Source: JBJXGV01 sp046160485 (lineage in GTDB: Bacteria; Orphanbacterota; Orphanbacteria; JBJXGV01). Taken from it: a stretch of DNA of 64,000 nucleotides. The position numbers and the translations under genes are program-made. Shown piece after piece: positions 17,648 through 27,020 of the stretch (position 1 is the first letter of the stretch; every line of letters starts with the position of its first letter). Under the pieces are notes generated by a model that saw only the letters and a program-made list of their open reading frames with translations, was not told where the DNA came from and searched no databases. The stretch is taken from contig JBJXGV010000009.1 of the NCBI GenBank assembly GCA_046160485.1, positions 62,001 through 126,000 of the forward strand, read 5' to 3'.

Positions 17648-18865
17648 TCAAAAGTAAGAGGCGACGCCGAACGCGACGCCGGCTTCGCGAGCGCCGACGT
17701 TGAAGCGGTCGCGCTGCCAATCATATTGGTAGTCGAGTTTGAAGACCGTTTCGGAGACGGGGCGCATGTTGATGCCGAGCGTCAGCCGCTGCGTGCTGTC
17801 GCCGGCGCGTCCGGCGTCGAGGTCGACCGCGTCGTAGCGCACGACAGCGGCGAATCGCGACTCTGGAAGCGCGACGATCTTGCCCCCGAGGAAGCGCGCG
17901 CTGATCTGCGCGTAGAGCCCGCGCTGGCGCGAGGCATGGATCTGCGCGAGCGGCGCGGGTACGTCGATCGCCGCGCGCGCCGCCTCACCGAGAAACTCGA
18001 ACCGCCGCCACGACGACTCGAGATCGATCGCGAATATCGAGACGTCGCGTCTCTCGTCCACCGCAAGTCCCTCGCGCGTGTACGTGTTGTACGGCCCCGA
18101 GTGTGCGGAGAGACCGACCTCGACCCTCGGGGCCGGGCTTACGGCCACGCGGCCGACGACCGACGGGCGCGCGTTGTTGTCCTCCCAGTTTTTCTTCCCG
18201 CCGGCGATGCGCGTCCCGTCCGCGCTTCCCGCCAGAACGCCGTCGTTGAGCCCGTTCACGGCGTAGATCTCGTAAGTGACGCGCGCAGCCGTCGACGGAT
18301 AGAACGCGCCGAGAAATCCCATTCCCGGTTCCGACAGCGTGGCCGCGATGATTTCCGTGCTCACGAGCGGGCGGTCGATCAGTTCGTTCGCGGGGCTGTC
18401 GTGCGCGACGTTGAACCGCCCGAGCGGCGAGAGAAGAACACCTCCGCGAAACGTCAGCCCTTCGTCGATTTCGACGTCGATGATCGCGAGTTCGACGACG
18501 ACTTCTTCGCCCCCCTCTTCGAACTCGATCTCCGCAGCGAGTCGGACGCGATCGGAGAGCGGCGCGAACGTGAAGAGATTTAGGCGCGGCAAGAGAAAGG
18601 ACGTTTCTTCGCGCGCACCGTCGGCGTACGCGACGCGGAAAGCGGTTTCCGCGTAACCGCCGAAGAGCGTGCGGCCGGAGGCGCGAGTGATGAACGGCCG
18701 GTCGTAGATCCCCTTTTCAACGAACGGGCGCGGCGCGGTGAGTGTCGTGTCGTTCGACGCGAGTGCGGCGCCGGGCGCATTGCAGACGCACGACGCCGCG
18801 ATTGCGAGGACGGCCGCGGCGCCGCGCGCGCGTTTAGCCCGCCGCGACGATGATCTCGATGCCAT
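17648..18865 (-). CDS. outer-membrane porin-like beta-barrel protein
   Basis: 405 residues. After an Arg-rich n-region and hydrophobic core (signal peptide to about residue 36), the chain alternates polar and hydrophobic residues through many short strands (for example RTLFGGYAETAFRVAYADG, VRLAAEIEFEEGG, ETVFKLDYQYDWQRD) and ends in an aromatic-terminated strand, YF. The pattern is that of phosphate-selective/OprP-type or related porins. The ATG at 18865 has GAGGAG upstream and lies 32 bases inside the Rieske gene. Its place between redox proteins and the metal ABC system suggests it admits metal or a chelate across the outer membrane. Confidence 0.8.
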   Translation of the reverse strand: MASRSSSRRAKRARGAAAVLAIAASCVCNAPGAALASNDTTLTAPRPFVEKGIYDRPFITRASGRTLFGGYAETAFRVAYADGAREETSFLLPRLNLFTFAPLSDRVRLAAEIEFEEGGEEVVVELAIIDVEIDEGLTFRGGVLLSPLGRFNVAHDSPANELIDRPLVSTEIIAATLSEPGMGFLGAFYPSTAARVTYEIYAVNGLNDGVLAGSADGTRIAGGKKNWEDNNARPSVVGRVAVSPAPRVEVGLSAHSGPYNTYTREGLAVDERRDVSIFAIDLESSWRRFEFLGEAARAAIDVPAPLAQIHASRQRGLYAQISARFLGGKIVALPESRFAAVVRYDAVDLDAGRAGDSTQRLTLGINMRPVSETVFKLDYQYDWQRDRFNVGAREAGVAFGVASYF

Positions 18866-19313
18866 CGGTAGTCTCCTCGACGAAAAGTTGCGCGAGCGGT
18901 TCTTCAGCGGGCCCGCGCACGACGCGCCCCGCGCGATCGAACACCGACCCGTGGCACGGGCACGTGAAGCCGTTGCGCCCCGGCTTGAGCGCGCAGCGTT
19001 GATGTGTGCAGAGCGCGGAGAACGCGAGGAAGTCCGATGGCGTGCCGTCGTCGCGCACATCCCACACGAGGATGATCGGCTCGGCGTACTCCGCGGCTTG
19101 CACGACGAGCGCGCGATCGGGAGCGTTCGCGGGCGAGAGATTTGCGCGCGGCACCGCGATGCGGCCGCGCGAGAGCGACCCGCGGAACCGCGGGGCCACT
19201 GCGCACCCAGCCGCGCCCGCCGAGCCGGCAGCCAGCGCCAGCGCGATCGGCCCGAACACGGTGCGCTTCCAGAATTCGCGCCGCGATATCGGCCCGCGTG
19301 AAGCGCCGTTCAT
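18834..19313 (-). CDS. Tat-exported Rieske [2Fe-2S] protein
   Basis: 159 residues. An SRREFWK twin-arginine motif (about 10-16) and a hydrophobic stretch with a possible lipobox-like AAGC form the export signal. Rieske cluster ligands are visible as CTH (102-104) and CPCH (118-121), with the usual GSVFD after the second box. It is far smaller than a cytochrome bc1 Rieske protein and resembles stand-alone periplasmic or membrane-anchored electron carriers. Start 19313 overlaps the stop of the di-heme gene (ATGA). It probably exchanges electrons with that cytochrome. Confidence 0.9.
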   Translation of the reverse strand: MNGASRGPISRREFWKRTVFGPIALALAAGSAGAAGCAVAPRFRGSLSRGRIAVPRANLSPANAPDRALVVQAAEYAEPIILVWDVRDDGTPSDFLAFSALCTHQRCALKPGRNGFTCPCHGSVFDRAGRVVRGPAEEPLAQLFVEETTDGIEIIVAAG

Positions 19314-20530
19314 AGCGACTCGAGAAACGCGATCAGGTTCGCGCGTGCATCGGCGTCCATCGCTGCGTACGCGTCGCGCGCGCCCGCTGCCTCGCCGCCG
19401 TGCAGGCGGATCGCTTCGTCGAGGGTGACCGCGCGGCCGTCGTGCAGGAAGAACGCCTGGCCGTCGAGAAAATCGCGGACGAGGCGCGTTCCCCAGAGCG
19501 GCGCCGTACGCCACTCTCGCCCCGTCGCCTCGCCGTCGGCGCGGTTGTCGGCGAGCGCTTCGCCCATGTCATGCAGCAAGAGGTCCGAGTAAAGCTCGAC
19601 CGGTTTCTCGCTGAGCGCTGCGATGTCGTTCGGTCCCGTCTCGAGCACGGGGACGTGACACTTCGCACATCCGATCTGCGTGAACGCCGCCTCTCCGGCC
19701 GCGACGCGCGGCGTGATCGGGCCTCGCCGCGGCGGTGCGACGAGCCGCATGTAGACGACGGTCTCGAGAACGTCGGACGCCGGGATCTCGGGGTCGGCGA
19801 CCTGATCCCCAAGCGCGACGGCGCCGGCCTGCGGATGCGGGTTCTCGACAGGCAGAAAGTCGCTCGTCACCCCCATGTCCTGGTGGTACGCGGCGACAAC
19901 TTGGTTGAGAAGGGACGACACGCTTGCCTTGCGCCCGAACCGCCCAAGCTGAAGGCCGTCCCCACCGCCGATCTCGCTCGCGGGGACGTACGTCTCGGCA
20001 TACACGAGATTGGGCCGCCCCGAGATCCCGTCGCCGTCCGCGTCGTCCGGGTCCGCGAGTGCGAGGATGACATCCTCGGGAATCGCCTCGATGAGGCCCA
20101 TCCCGAAAACAGGGGGCGGCAGGCGCGTCGAGGTTTCCACGCCCTCGGGCAGACGCTCGACCGGGACGCCGGGGATCGCTTTGTCCTGAAGCTGCGGTCC
20201 GCCTTCGCCGAACGCGAGGTCGCCGCCGCGGCTAAACCGAACGAGCGCCTCACGCGGCGTGCCGCGGCCGTCGCCGCTGTGACATGCGGCGCACGATGGC
20301 TGATTGAAAATCGGCCCGAGACCGTCGTGCGGGATGAAGGTTCGTCCGAAGTTCTCGTCACCTTCGACGAAGGCCGCGTTGAGTGCCGGGGGGAGGTCGT
20401 CGAAAGGGGCGTCGAAGAGATCGCCGGGGGACGGCTCCTGCGTGAGGAGATCGCCGCACCCGGCGCCGAACGCGCCAACGCCGAGGGCCGCGACTGCGAC
20501 GAACACGAACCGCCGTGTGCGTTGTAGCAT
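19310..20530 (-). CDS. di-heme c-type oxidoreductase (DHOR/DUF1111 family) lipoprotein
   Basis: 406 residues. A lipoprotein signal ends near FGAGC (Cys25). Two covalent heme c motifs are present, CAACH (80-84) and CAKCH (288-292), together with the DHOR landmarks GGPQLQDKAIPG, FGMGLIEAIP, a DADGDGIS calcium-like loop and LLLHDMGEAL near the second heme. Related proteins (COG3488, called thiol oxidoreductases without proof) often occur in metal-regulated operons. The ATG at 20530 has a strong GGAGG site. It is the first gene of the minus-strand metal operon and faces the DtxR-type regulator across a 158-base divergent region. Confidence 0.9.
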   Translation of the reverse strand: MLQRTRRFVFVAVAALGVGAFGAGCGDLLTQEPSPGDLFDAPFDDLPPALNAAFVEGDENFGRTFIPHDGLGPIFNQPSCAACHSGDGRGTPREALVRFSRGGDLAFGEGGPQLQDKAIPGVPVERLPEGVETSTRLPPPVFGMGLIEAIPEDVILALADPDDADGDGISGRPNLVYAETYVPASEIGGGDGLQLGRFGRKASVSSLLNQVVAAYHQDMGVTSDFLPVENPHPQAGAVALGDQVADPEIPASDVLETVVYMRLVAPPRRGPITPRVAAGEAAFTQIGCAKCHVPVLETGPNDIAALSEKPVELYSDLLLHDMGEALADNRADGEATGREWRTAPLWGTRLVRDFLDGQAFFLHDGRAVTLDEAIRLHGGEAAGARDAYAAMDADARANLIAFLESL

Positions 20531-20688
20531 CGAGTTCCTCCAGGTGGTGCGTGTCGGTCGACGGCGATCGCGGCGAGCGGCGCTGGCGATCGTGGCGCCC
20601 GCGTCGGCTCGCTTATCCGAAAAGTTTTGAGTAGACCAAAGATAAAAGTTGGTTGCACGAAAAGTCAAGGTGCGATTATCCTCAATCC
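20531..20688. promoter_or_regulatory. divergent regulatory region of the metal locus
   Basis: The 158 bases between the di-heme gene and the DtxR-type gene turn AT-rich from 20611 onward, in strong contrast to both neighbours. The hexamer AAAAGT occurs at 20620, 20644 and 20660. TTATC (20613-20617) and GATAA (20641-20645) form a short inverted pair around a near-palindromic AAAAGTTTT. This is the natural place for operators of the adjacent metal regulator, but no exact known DtxR or MntR box is seen. Confidence 0.45.
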
Positions 20689-21357
20689 ATGCCGACCAGC
20701 ACAGTCGAGGATTACCTCAAGTGCATCTACGTCAACGAGCGTGAGAAGAGCGCGGGCGGGCCCGTCTCGACCGGGCAGATCGCGGCCGCGCTCGGAGTCT
20801 CGCCCGGGACCGCGACCGCGATGGTGAAAACGCTCGCGGACGCGGGGCTCGTCGCGTATGAGCCGTACGCTGGCGTCCGCTTAACGCCTGCCGGCGCACA
20901 GCTTGCGGCGGTCGTGCTGCGCCGCCATCGCGTCGTCGAACTCTTCCTCGTGAAGGTCATGGGGATGAACTGGAGCGAGGTTCACGACGATGCCGAACGA
21001 CTCGAACATGCGGTTTCCGACAGGCTCATCGAGCGGATGGACGAGATCCTCGGCCGCCCGAGCAGCGATCCGCACGGGGACCCCATCCCGAACCCGCGCG
21101 GGGTCGTTCGCGAGCCGGCGTACCAGGATCTCTTGGCGTGCCCGCTGGAGAGCTCGGTTCAAGTCGCGCGCATCACCGATCAGGCCACGGACTTTCTGCG
21201 CCTGCTCGAGCGGCATAGCGTCATCCCCGGGAACCGCCTCGTCGTCGAGTCGCGGACCGAGGCTGCGGACACGGTCGTTATTCGCCCGGATGGCGCCGCC
21301 CCGCTTAGCCTCGGGTTTCGCGCGGCTTCCAAGGTCCTCGTCGCTTCGTCTATTTAG
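20689..21357 (+). CDS. DtxR/MntR-family metal-dependent transcriptional repressor
   Basis: 222 residues. Winged-helix N-terminus (STVEDYLKCIYVNERE, then ALGVSPGTATAMVKTLADAGLV), dimerisation and metal-binding domain with HRVVELFLVKVMGM and DDAERLEHAVSDRLIERMDE (E-x-x-E-H ligand set), the conserved SSDPHGDPIP segment and a C-terminal SH3-like FeoA domain ending near residue 222. Family members bind Mn or Fe and repress uptake genes when the metal is plentiful. The ATG at 20689 was chosen because the family N-terminus begins there. Divergent placement from the metal-uptake operon makes that operon its likely target. Confidence 0.92.
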   Translation: MPTSTVEDYLKCIYVNEREKSAGGPVSTGQIAAALGVSPGTATAMVKTLADAGLVAYEPYAGVRLTPAGAQLAAVVLRRHRVVELFLVKVMGMNWSEVHDDAERLEHAVSDRLIERMDEILGRPSSDPHGDPIPNPRGVVREPAYQDLLACPLESSVQVARITDQATDFLRLLERHSVIPGNRLVVESRTEAADTVVIRPDGAAPLSLGFRAASKVLVASSI

Positions 21358-21462
21358 CGCATTTCTCGCCACGACTGGCTGTCTCTGGCTAAGGCTCGCG
21401 CGAAAACGTGCCGATCAGAGATAGCGCAGTACAGCCAAAAATCATCGGGTCGCGGAGGTGCA

Positions 21463-23157
21463 TTGGAAGTAGCGAATATCGTAGACGTTCTCAACGTGCT
21501 GGATGTGTCGAAAGTCTCGGGCGTGCTCGGCGGAATGAGCCGGCTTACGCGCTCGCGAATCGTCATCGTTTCGATCTCCGGCCGCGTCATCCAAACGGTG
21601 GGAAGTAGCCCGCTCACGCCGAGCGACGAGCAGCGCGTGTGCGGCGTGATGCTGCGGCTTTGCCGCGAATCCGTCGACACATCGCGTAGCCTGCGCGAGG
21701 GCGTCGGACCCGAAACCATCGTGGCGGATGTCGTCACGATGCGCGGTCTGCAGGTCGGAATCGTCGCGGCGATCGGCGAGGAGATATTCGAGGGCGCCGC
21801 CGACACGGCGCTACACAACGTCAAGACTCACGTCGAAAGCCTCATTCGAAATGAATACGAGCTCGAGTGTCTCTCCGGCGAAATTGCCGAGCGTTACGAA
21901 GAGGTCAATCTTCTCTACGAGTTGTCGGAGTCGCTCGCGGCCGTCTACGAGGTCAGCACGATCTGCCGTGTCGCGATCGAGAAGGGCTTGTCGATTACGG
22001 GCGCGACGAGCGCGGTGGTGTTGCTCCGCGGCGCCGGTGCAGGCGGCGCCGGCGAGCTCACCGTCGTCGCGGCCGAAGGCGTCGACGCCGAACGCTTGAT
22101 CGGCGGGCGCGTCGCGGCGGACAACGCGTTCGTTGCCGCCGTTCACGCGACCAGTTCCTCCCTTCTCGTCACGGGATTCGCCGACTTTCCCGATGTGCCC
22201 GTCGTCATCGGTAGCGAACGCGCGGCGCTCTTCTTCGACCTTCCGGTGCTCGCGGTGCCGCTACGCGGAGACGACACGGCGCAGGGATTCATCGCGGTGT
22301 CGGGGACGGAATTCGGCGATCCGTTCCGCGCGGGCGACATGAAGAACCTTGCTTCGATCGCTATGCAGACATCGATCGCGCTGCAGAATTGCCGGCTGAT
22401 CGAGGAAGCGAAACAAGCCGAGCGCGTGAAGCGCGACATGGAACTCGCGGAGGCGATTCAGTCGCGGCTGCTCCCCGCGGGGCCGCCGGTGACGACAGGG
22501 ATCGAGATCGCCGGCCACGCGTTGCATCCGGCGCAGGTGGGCGGCGACTACTACGACTACATCGCGGTGCGCTCGAACCTCGTCAACTTCGTGATGGCGG
22601 ATGTGACGGGACACAGCTTCGGCTCGGCGCTCGGCATGGCGATGGCGCGCACGGTTTTGCGCGGCGAGATCATGGAGGGGCGCGATCCCGCTGGAGTTCT
22701 CGCTGGCGCTGCGCGCACTCTGTACGCCGATCTCTCGGCGAACGACCTGATGATCACGGTGTTCGTGGCGCAGTGGGACGGGCGCGATGGCGTGCTGCGA
22801 TACGCAAGCGCCGGGCACAATCCGCCGTACTTGTGGCGCGCGAAGACGAGAGAAGTCGAGGCGCTCGACGCGGACGGAATGATCATCGGCGTGCTCGACG
22901 AGTCGCCGTACGAGTCGAAGACGACGCGCCTGGAGAAGGATGACGTGCTGCTCCTCTATACGGACGGGATCGTCGAGGCGAAGGATCCGCGCGGCCAGAT
23001 GTTCGGCGAGGCGCGCTTGCAGGAGGCTCTCGCGGAATGCGTGACGCTTCCCGCGGACGAGATCCTCGCGACATTGTTCGACGTCGCGAAGCGCTTCATC
23101 GGCGACGCCGAGCTTCACGACGACATCTCGATGGTCGTCGTGCGCGCGACCGCGTAG
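21463..23157 (+). CDS. GAF-domain PP2C/SpoIIE-type serine phosphatase
   Basis: 564 residues. An N-terminal region of unknown fold (1-150) is followed by a helical linker and a GAF domain (about 165-320), a coiled linker (EEAKQAERVKRDMELAEAIQ) and a PP2C/SpoIIE domain. The latter shows the RsbU-family entry AEAIQSRLLP and metal-site residues in GGDYYDY, MADVTGHSFGSAL and LHDDISMVVV. Such proteins dephosphorylate anti-anti-sigma factors in partner-switching pathways. No anti-sigma kinase or STAS gene is adjacent. Translation starts at TTG 21463 behind a strong GGAGGTG site. Confidence 0.9.
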   Translation: MEVANIVDVLNVLDVSKVSGVLGGMSRLTRSRIVIVSISGRVIQTVGSSPLTPSDEQRVCGVMLRLCRESVDTSRSLREGVGPETIVADVVTMRGLQVGIVAAIGEEIFEGAADTALHNVKTHVESLIRNEYELECLSGEIAERYEEVNLLYELSESLAAVYEVSTICRVAIEKGLSITGATSAVVLLRGAGAGGAGELTVVAAEGVDAERLIGGRVAADNAFVAAVHATSSSLLVTGFADFPDVPVVIGSERAALFFDLPVLAVPLRGDDTAQGFIAVSGTEFGDPFRAGDMKNLASIAMQTSIALQNCRLIEEAKQAERVKRDMELAEAIQSRLLPAGPPVTTGIEIAGHALHPAQVGGDYYDYIAVRSNLVNFVMADVTGHSFGSALGMAMARTVLRGEIMEGRDPAGVLAGAARTLYADLSANDLMITVFVAQWDGRDGVLRYASAGHNPPYLWRAKTREVEALDADGMIIGVLDESPYESKTTRLEKDDVLLLYTDGIVEAKDPRGQMFGEARLQEALAECVTLPADEILATLFDVAKRFIGDAELHDDISMVVVRATA

Positions 23158-23283
23158 CACGCGCGCGCGGCGCCAAATCGACCGCGCTCGCGGCGGCTCT
23201 AGCCACACCCATCAATCCTCGTTAAGATCACCGCGCGATTCCCCCATCCGCAAGACCTCGACGCAATCAGAAGGAGAAGGCCC

Positions 23284-24855
23284 GTGGGGCTGATGCATGC
23301 CGTGCGTGTGTGGGCGTGCGAGTTCGTCGCGATCGCGATTGTTGCGGGGGCGGTGTGCGCCGCGGGAACTGCGAGTTCTGCCGCGGCGGACGACGACAAA
23401 TCGCTCGACAATCCCGAGCGCGCATTCCGCGCGATCCTCTCCGAAGAAGAAATGCGCGAGTACACCGCGCTCTCCGAGATGCGCCGCGATGGTTGGCAGC
23501 AGCGCTTCTGGAAGCTGAACGATCCCGATCCGACGACGGCGCGCAACGAGCGGCTCGAGGAACACGAACGCCGGATCGCGAAGGCGCGCGAGTTGTTCGC
23601 TGGCGGCGGGCCGCTCAAGTGGGACGATCGCTGCGAGGCGCTCGTTCGCTATGGCGAGCCGCTCGTGCGCGTCGAAGACGGCGGCGAGGTGCACAGCCGC
23701 GTCGGGCTCGATCCGCCGCGCGAGCGCTGGCTCTACCAGCAGGTGTTCCTCTACATGGAAGACCGCAATCTCGACGGCCGCTTCGAGTTCGGAATTTCGT
23801 CGCAGGCGTCCAACATCGCGATGATCGATCACTTCGGCGAGGAAGAATCGTTCATTCGCGATCAGCCGAACGAAGTCGAGAATCCGATCCTCGATTTCGA
23901 AGGGCGGCCCGAGGTCGAAGAACACTTCCCGGATTTCTCGCCGCAGAAGTTGATCAAAATGCTCGATAAGGGGCGCGAAGCGTGGGTGAAGGAGCCGCGC
24001 GCGTATGCCACGGACCGTACCGGCCGCGAGATTCCCTTCTACTTCGACGTGTCGACGTTTCGCGCTGCCGATAGCGCGAGTGGTTCGGCGGAAATCGTCG
24101 TGAACTTCCTCATCCCGTATGAGCCGCTCGCGCGCGACGAGCGCGGTGTGTGGGTCGAGCGGCGCACGGTCGTCTTCGACGAGCAGCAGAATACCGTCGG
24201 CAACGCGATCGAGGCGATCGAGCAAGGGCCGCCCGAAGGCGAAGCGAGCACGGAGTGGATCGTGAACTCGGCAACGCTCGCCGTTGCGCCCGGGAAGTAC
24301 CAGATTGCGAACCGAGTCGTCGACCTCGTCTCACCGGGGCGCGAGATGGGGCTCTCGCGCACGGAGACCGACGTCCCGAACTACGGCTCGGGCGAGTTCG
24401 CGATGTCCGACGTGTTGTTCGGCTCGGCGATCGAGGCTGTTGCTGATGGATCTGCGCGCGGCGCAGGCGTCGTGCGCCGCGGCTTGCGCATCGTGCCGAT
24501 GCCTGTGCGCCGCTTCGACCGGCAAATCGCGCCGCACATCTATTTCGAAGTGTACAACCTCACGCCGAATGAAGCAGGGCGTTACAAGTACCAGGTCGAC
24601 TACACGCTGACGAAGCGTGAGCCGCGCGGGTTTTTCGCGGCGGTGCGCGGTGTTTTCCGGGGAACGCTCTCGTCGGGCGTCGCCGTCACGTTCGATCGCG
24701 AGGTGAGCGCACCCGAGTCCGAGAATTGGATCGAGATCGACACGCGCGAACTGCCGCCTGACACGTACTTCATCGAGTCGCGCGTGCGCGACATGGTGAG
24801 CGGGCGGGAGGCGAGCCGGCGCGAGTCGTTCGTGATTGTCGGGGCGGCGCGATGA
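23284..24855 (+). CDS. secreted GWxTD-domain protein
   Basis: 523 residues with a signal peptide (cleavage near residue 35). The GWxTD domain, named from the family motif, covers about 40-260: a helical start with YTALSEMRRDGWQQRFWKLNDPDP, then R-AKARELF, a conserved DDRCEALVRYGEP block and ERWLYQQ. The C-terminal half is beta-rich. These proteins are frequent in Acidobacteria, Gemmatimonadetes and FCB-candidate phyla and their role is unknown. GTG 23284 follows an AGAAGGAGA site. Confidence 0.85.
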   Translation: MGLMHAVRVWACEFVAIAIVAGAVCAAGTASSAAADDDKSLDNPERAFRAILSEEEMREYTALSEMRRDGWQQRFWKLNDPDPTTARNERLEEHERRIAKARELFAGGGPLKWDDRCEALVRYGEPLVRVEDGGEVHSRVGLDPPRERWLYQQVFLYMEDRNLDGRFEFGISSQASNIAMIDHFGEEESFIRDQPNEVENPILDFEGRPEVEEHFPDFSPQKLIKMLDKGREAWVKEPRAYATDRTGREIPFYFDVSTFRAADSASGSAEIVVNFLIPYEPLARDERGVWVERRTVVFDEQQNTVGNAIEAIEQGPPEGEASTEWIVNSATLAVAPGKYQIANRVVDLVSPGREMGLSRTETDVPNYGSGEFAMSDVLFGSAIEAVADGSARGAGVVRRGLRIVPMPVRRFDRQIAPHIYFEVYNLTPNEAGRYKYQVDYTLTKREPRGFFAAVRGVFRGTLSSGVAVTFDREVSAPESENWIEIDTRELPPDTYFIESRVRDMVSGREASRRESFVIVGAAR

Positions 24856-24895
24856 TCAGGATGATCGGTGCCGCTTCGAGAGAGGAGATAGCGGA

Positions 24896-26083
24896 GTGAC
24901 GCGCGGAATCGGGATGCCGGTCGATGTGAGCGCGATCGATCGCGAGCTGTCCGAGTTGTGGCGCTCGGCGGCGGATGCTCACGCGAGCGGCGAACTTTCG
25001 GCGGTCGTGCGCGCGTGTCTGGTCAACCTGATCATTTGGGCGCCGCTCGAACGCGATGCGGAGCGCCTGCGCGAACTCGCCGCGCGTCTGTCGCTGCTCG
25101 TGCCGGCGCGCGTCGTGCACGTGCGCGCCGAGCGCGGCGCCGCCGAGGGCGACGTGGCGTCCGACGACTCGGGAATTCGCGCGTGGATATCGGCGAACTG
25201 TCACCTCGCGCCCGAGGGCGGCAAGGAAATCTGCTCGGAAGAGGTGACGATCGCGGCGCGCGGCCGAGCGGTCGACGAGATGCCGTCGGTCGTGCTCACG
25301 CTCTTGTCGCCCGACGTACCGACGGCGCTTCTCGTGACGGGGCCGCTCCCGGCGCGCGTGGAGGATGAGCCGGCGCTCGCCAAGATCGCGCAGACATGCG
25401 ATCGGTTAATTGTCGATTCGGGGCGCAGTAGTGACGCGGCCTACTTCGAGAGGCTCGCGGGCATCGCGCGCGCGCTTCCGGCGCGCGGCACGCTCGGCGA
25501 TCTCGCGTGGCGGCGGCTGTCGCCGTGGCGCCGCGCAATCGCCGATGAGTTCGATGGCGCATTCGCGGGTCGCGCCCGCGACATCGAGAACGTGATCGTC
25601 GAATTCGTCGAGGGGACTGCTTCGGCGGACGCGTTCGCTGAGGGGAGCGCTGCGTCGGGTGTCCCTGCGCGGCTTCTGCTCGGATGGATCGCGTCCGTGC
25701 TCGGTTGGGGCGGGACCGAAGGGGCGCTTGATGGACGCGTTGGCGTGCGCGCGGTGCGATCGGGCACGTCTAGCGCCGCGCGTGACGAAAGCCCGCGAAC
25801 GGGCGGCGCGGTCCAAGCCGAGGTCGCGGGCATCGCCGCTGTCGAATTCCGTTTCGCCGCAGACGCTCGCGGTGCCGAGAGCTCACTCCGAATCGAGGCG
25901 GTCGATGACCTACGCGAGAACGTGCTTCGAGCGGTGGCGGGGGATGCGCCGCCGCGGCTCGCACGCCACGGACGCGCCGACGAGGAGCACTTGCTCGCGC
26001 GCGAACTTCGCTTTCTTCGAGGCGATCGCGTCTATCACGAGGCGCTCGCACTCGCGGCCCGCGTCCCGGCGGCGCGCGCGTAG
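24896..26083 (+). CDS. opcA: OpcA-like glucose-6-phosphate dehydrogenase assembly protein
   Basis: 395 residues. The order of motifs fits OpcA: a PARVVHVRAERG segment in place of the usual HPSR block, CSEEVTIAARGRAVDEMPSV, a PDVPTALLVTGPLP strand, an RLIVDS segment, and GDLAWRRLSPWRRAIADEFD, which is the most diagnostic block. OpcA allosterically activates or assembles glucose-6-phosphate dehydrogenase in cyanobacteria and actinobacteria. No zwf is present in the window. GTG 24896 follows an AGGAG site; an ATG at 24914 is an alternative start. Confidence 0.82.
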   Translation: MTRGIGMPVDVSAIDRELSELWRSAADAHASGELSAVVRACLVNLIIWAPLERDAERLRELAARLSLLVPARVVHVRAERGAAEGDVASDDSGIRAWISANCHLAPEGGKEICSEEVTIAARGRAVDEMPSVVLTLLSPDVPTALLVTGPLPARVEDEPALAKIAQTCDRLIVDSGRSSDAAYFERLAGIARALPARGTLGDLAWRRLSPWRRAIADEFDGAFAGRARDIENVIVEFVEGTASADAFAEGSAASGVPARLLLGWIASVLGWGGTEGALDGRVGVRAVRSGTSSAARDESPRTGGAVQAEVAGIAAVEFRFAADARGAESSLRIEAVDDLRENVLRAVAGDAPPRLARHGRADEEHLLARELRFLRGDRVYHEALALAARVPAARA

Positions 26084-26241
26084 TCGCGCTCGCGTTGGTT
26101 GCGCGCCGCGCGGAGCCGCATCCGGCGCGCGCGATCGCGTCTGCACCCCTTGCCCGCCCGTGCCGCGGCAGCTAATCTAACCGCCGACGTTCACCGCAGG
26201 CGCGCGTTGTGCCCGCGAACCGAACGATGGAGGTGTGACGG

Positions 26242-26934
26242 ATGTTTCCGATGTCGTTTTTCGATCCCACGATGATTCTCATTCTTCCTGCGCTCGCGCT
26301 CGCGATGTATGCGCAGCACAAGGTGAAGTCGACGTACGAGAAGTTCAGCAAGGTGCGCGCGGCCAGCAATCGCACAGGCGCGCAGATGGCGCGATACCTT
26401 CTCGACTCGAACGGTCTCTCCGACGTCGAAGTCGAGCCGGTGCACGGCGTCTTGTCCGATCACTACGATCCGCGCAGCCGAAAGGTGCGTCTCTCGGATC
26501 ATAATTTTCAGGCGAACTCGATCGCGGCGATCTCCGTGGCGGCGCACGAGTGTGGCCACGCGTTCCAGCACAAGCAGGGCTACGCGCCGCTCGCGATGCG
26601 TTCGGCGTTCGTGCCCGTCGCGAGCTTCGGCTCGATGGCGGCGATGCCGCTGTTCTTGATCGGGCTCTTCGCGAACATTCCGTTTCTGCTGACGCTCGCG
26701 ATTGTCTTCTTCGCCGGGGCGGTTGTGTTTCAGCTCGTCACGCTTCCGGTGGAGTTCAACGCGTCGAGCCGCGCACTGCGCGAACTCGAGCAGCGAGGGC
26801 TTCTCGCGGGCGGGCAGGAAATCACGATGGCGAAGAAGGTTCTCGATGCGGCGGCGCTCACGTATGTCGCGGCGGCGGCGATGGCGATTCTTCAGCTCGT
26901 GCGCTTGCTGCTGATTCGGAACTCGCGAAATTAG
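26242..26934 (+). CDS. YugP/DUF200-family membrane zinc metallopeptidase
   Basis: 230 residues. An N-terminal membrane helix is followed by a soluble domain with HGVLSDHYDPRSRKVRLS, the zinc motif HECGHAFQH (about 106-114) and two to four C-terminal transmembrane helices ending in an Arg/Asn tail. VEFNASSRAL supplies the expected Glu ligand. This is full family length and layout. The substrate is unknown in all members. It lies alone between the opcA-like gene and tRNA-Asn. Confidence 0.92.
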   Translation: MFPMSFFDPTMILILPALALAMYAQHKVKSTYEKFSKVRAASNRTGAQMARYLLDSNGLSDVEVEPVHGVLSDHYDPRSRKVRLSDHNFQANSIAAISVAAHECGHAFQHKQGYAPLAMRSAFVPVASFGSMAAMPLFLIGLFANIPFLLTLAIVFFAGAVVFQLVTLPVEFNASSRALRELEQRGLLAGGQEITMAKKVLDAAALTYVAAAAMAILQLVRLLLIRNSRN

Positions 26935-27020
26935 AGCGCGGCGCGGCGCGAGTCTTCGTCGCGTCCGTGCCCGCGACGGCGACGGCGAACCTGCCCGGCG
27001 ACGACGACTGTTTCAGACTA

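Noticed and set aside
16601..18583. 660-codon plus-strand open frame across the metal operon
   Set aside because: Antisense shadow of the binding-protein and porin genes; no ribosome site or domain.
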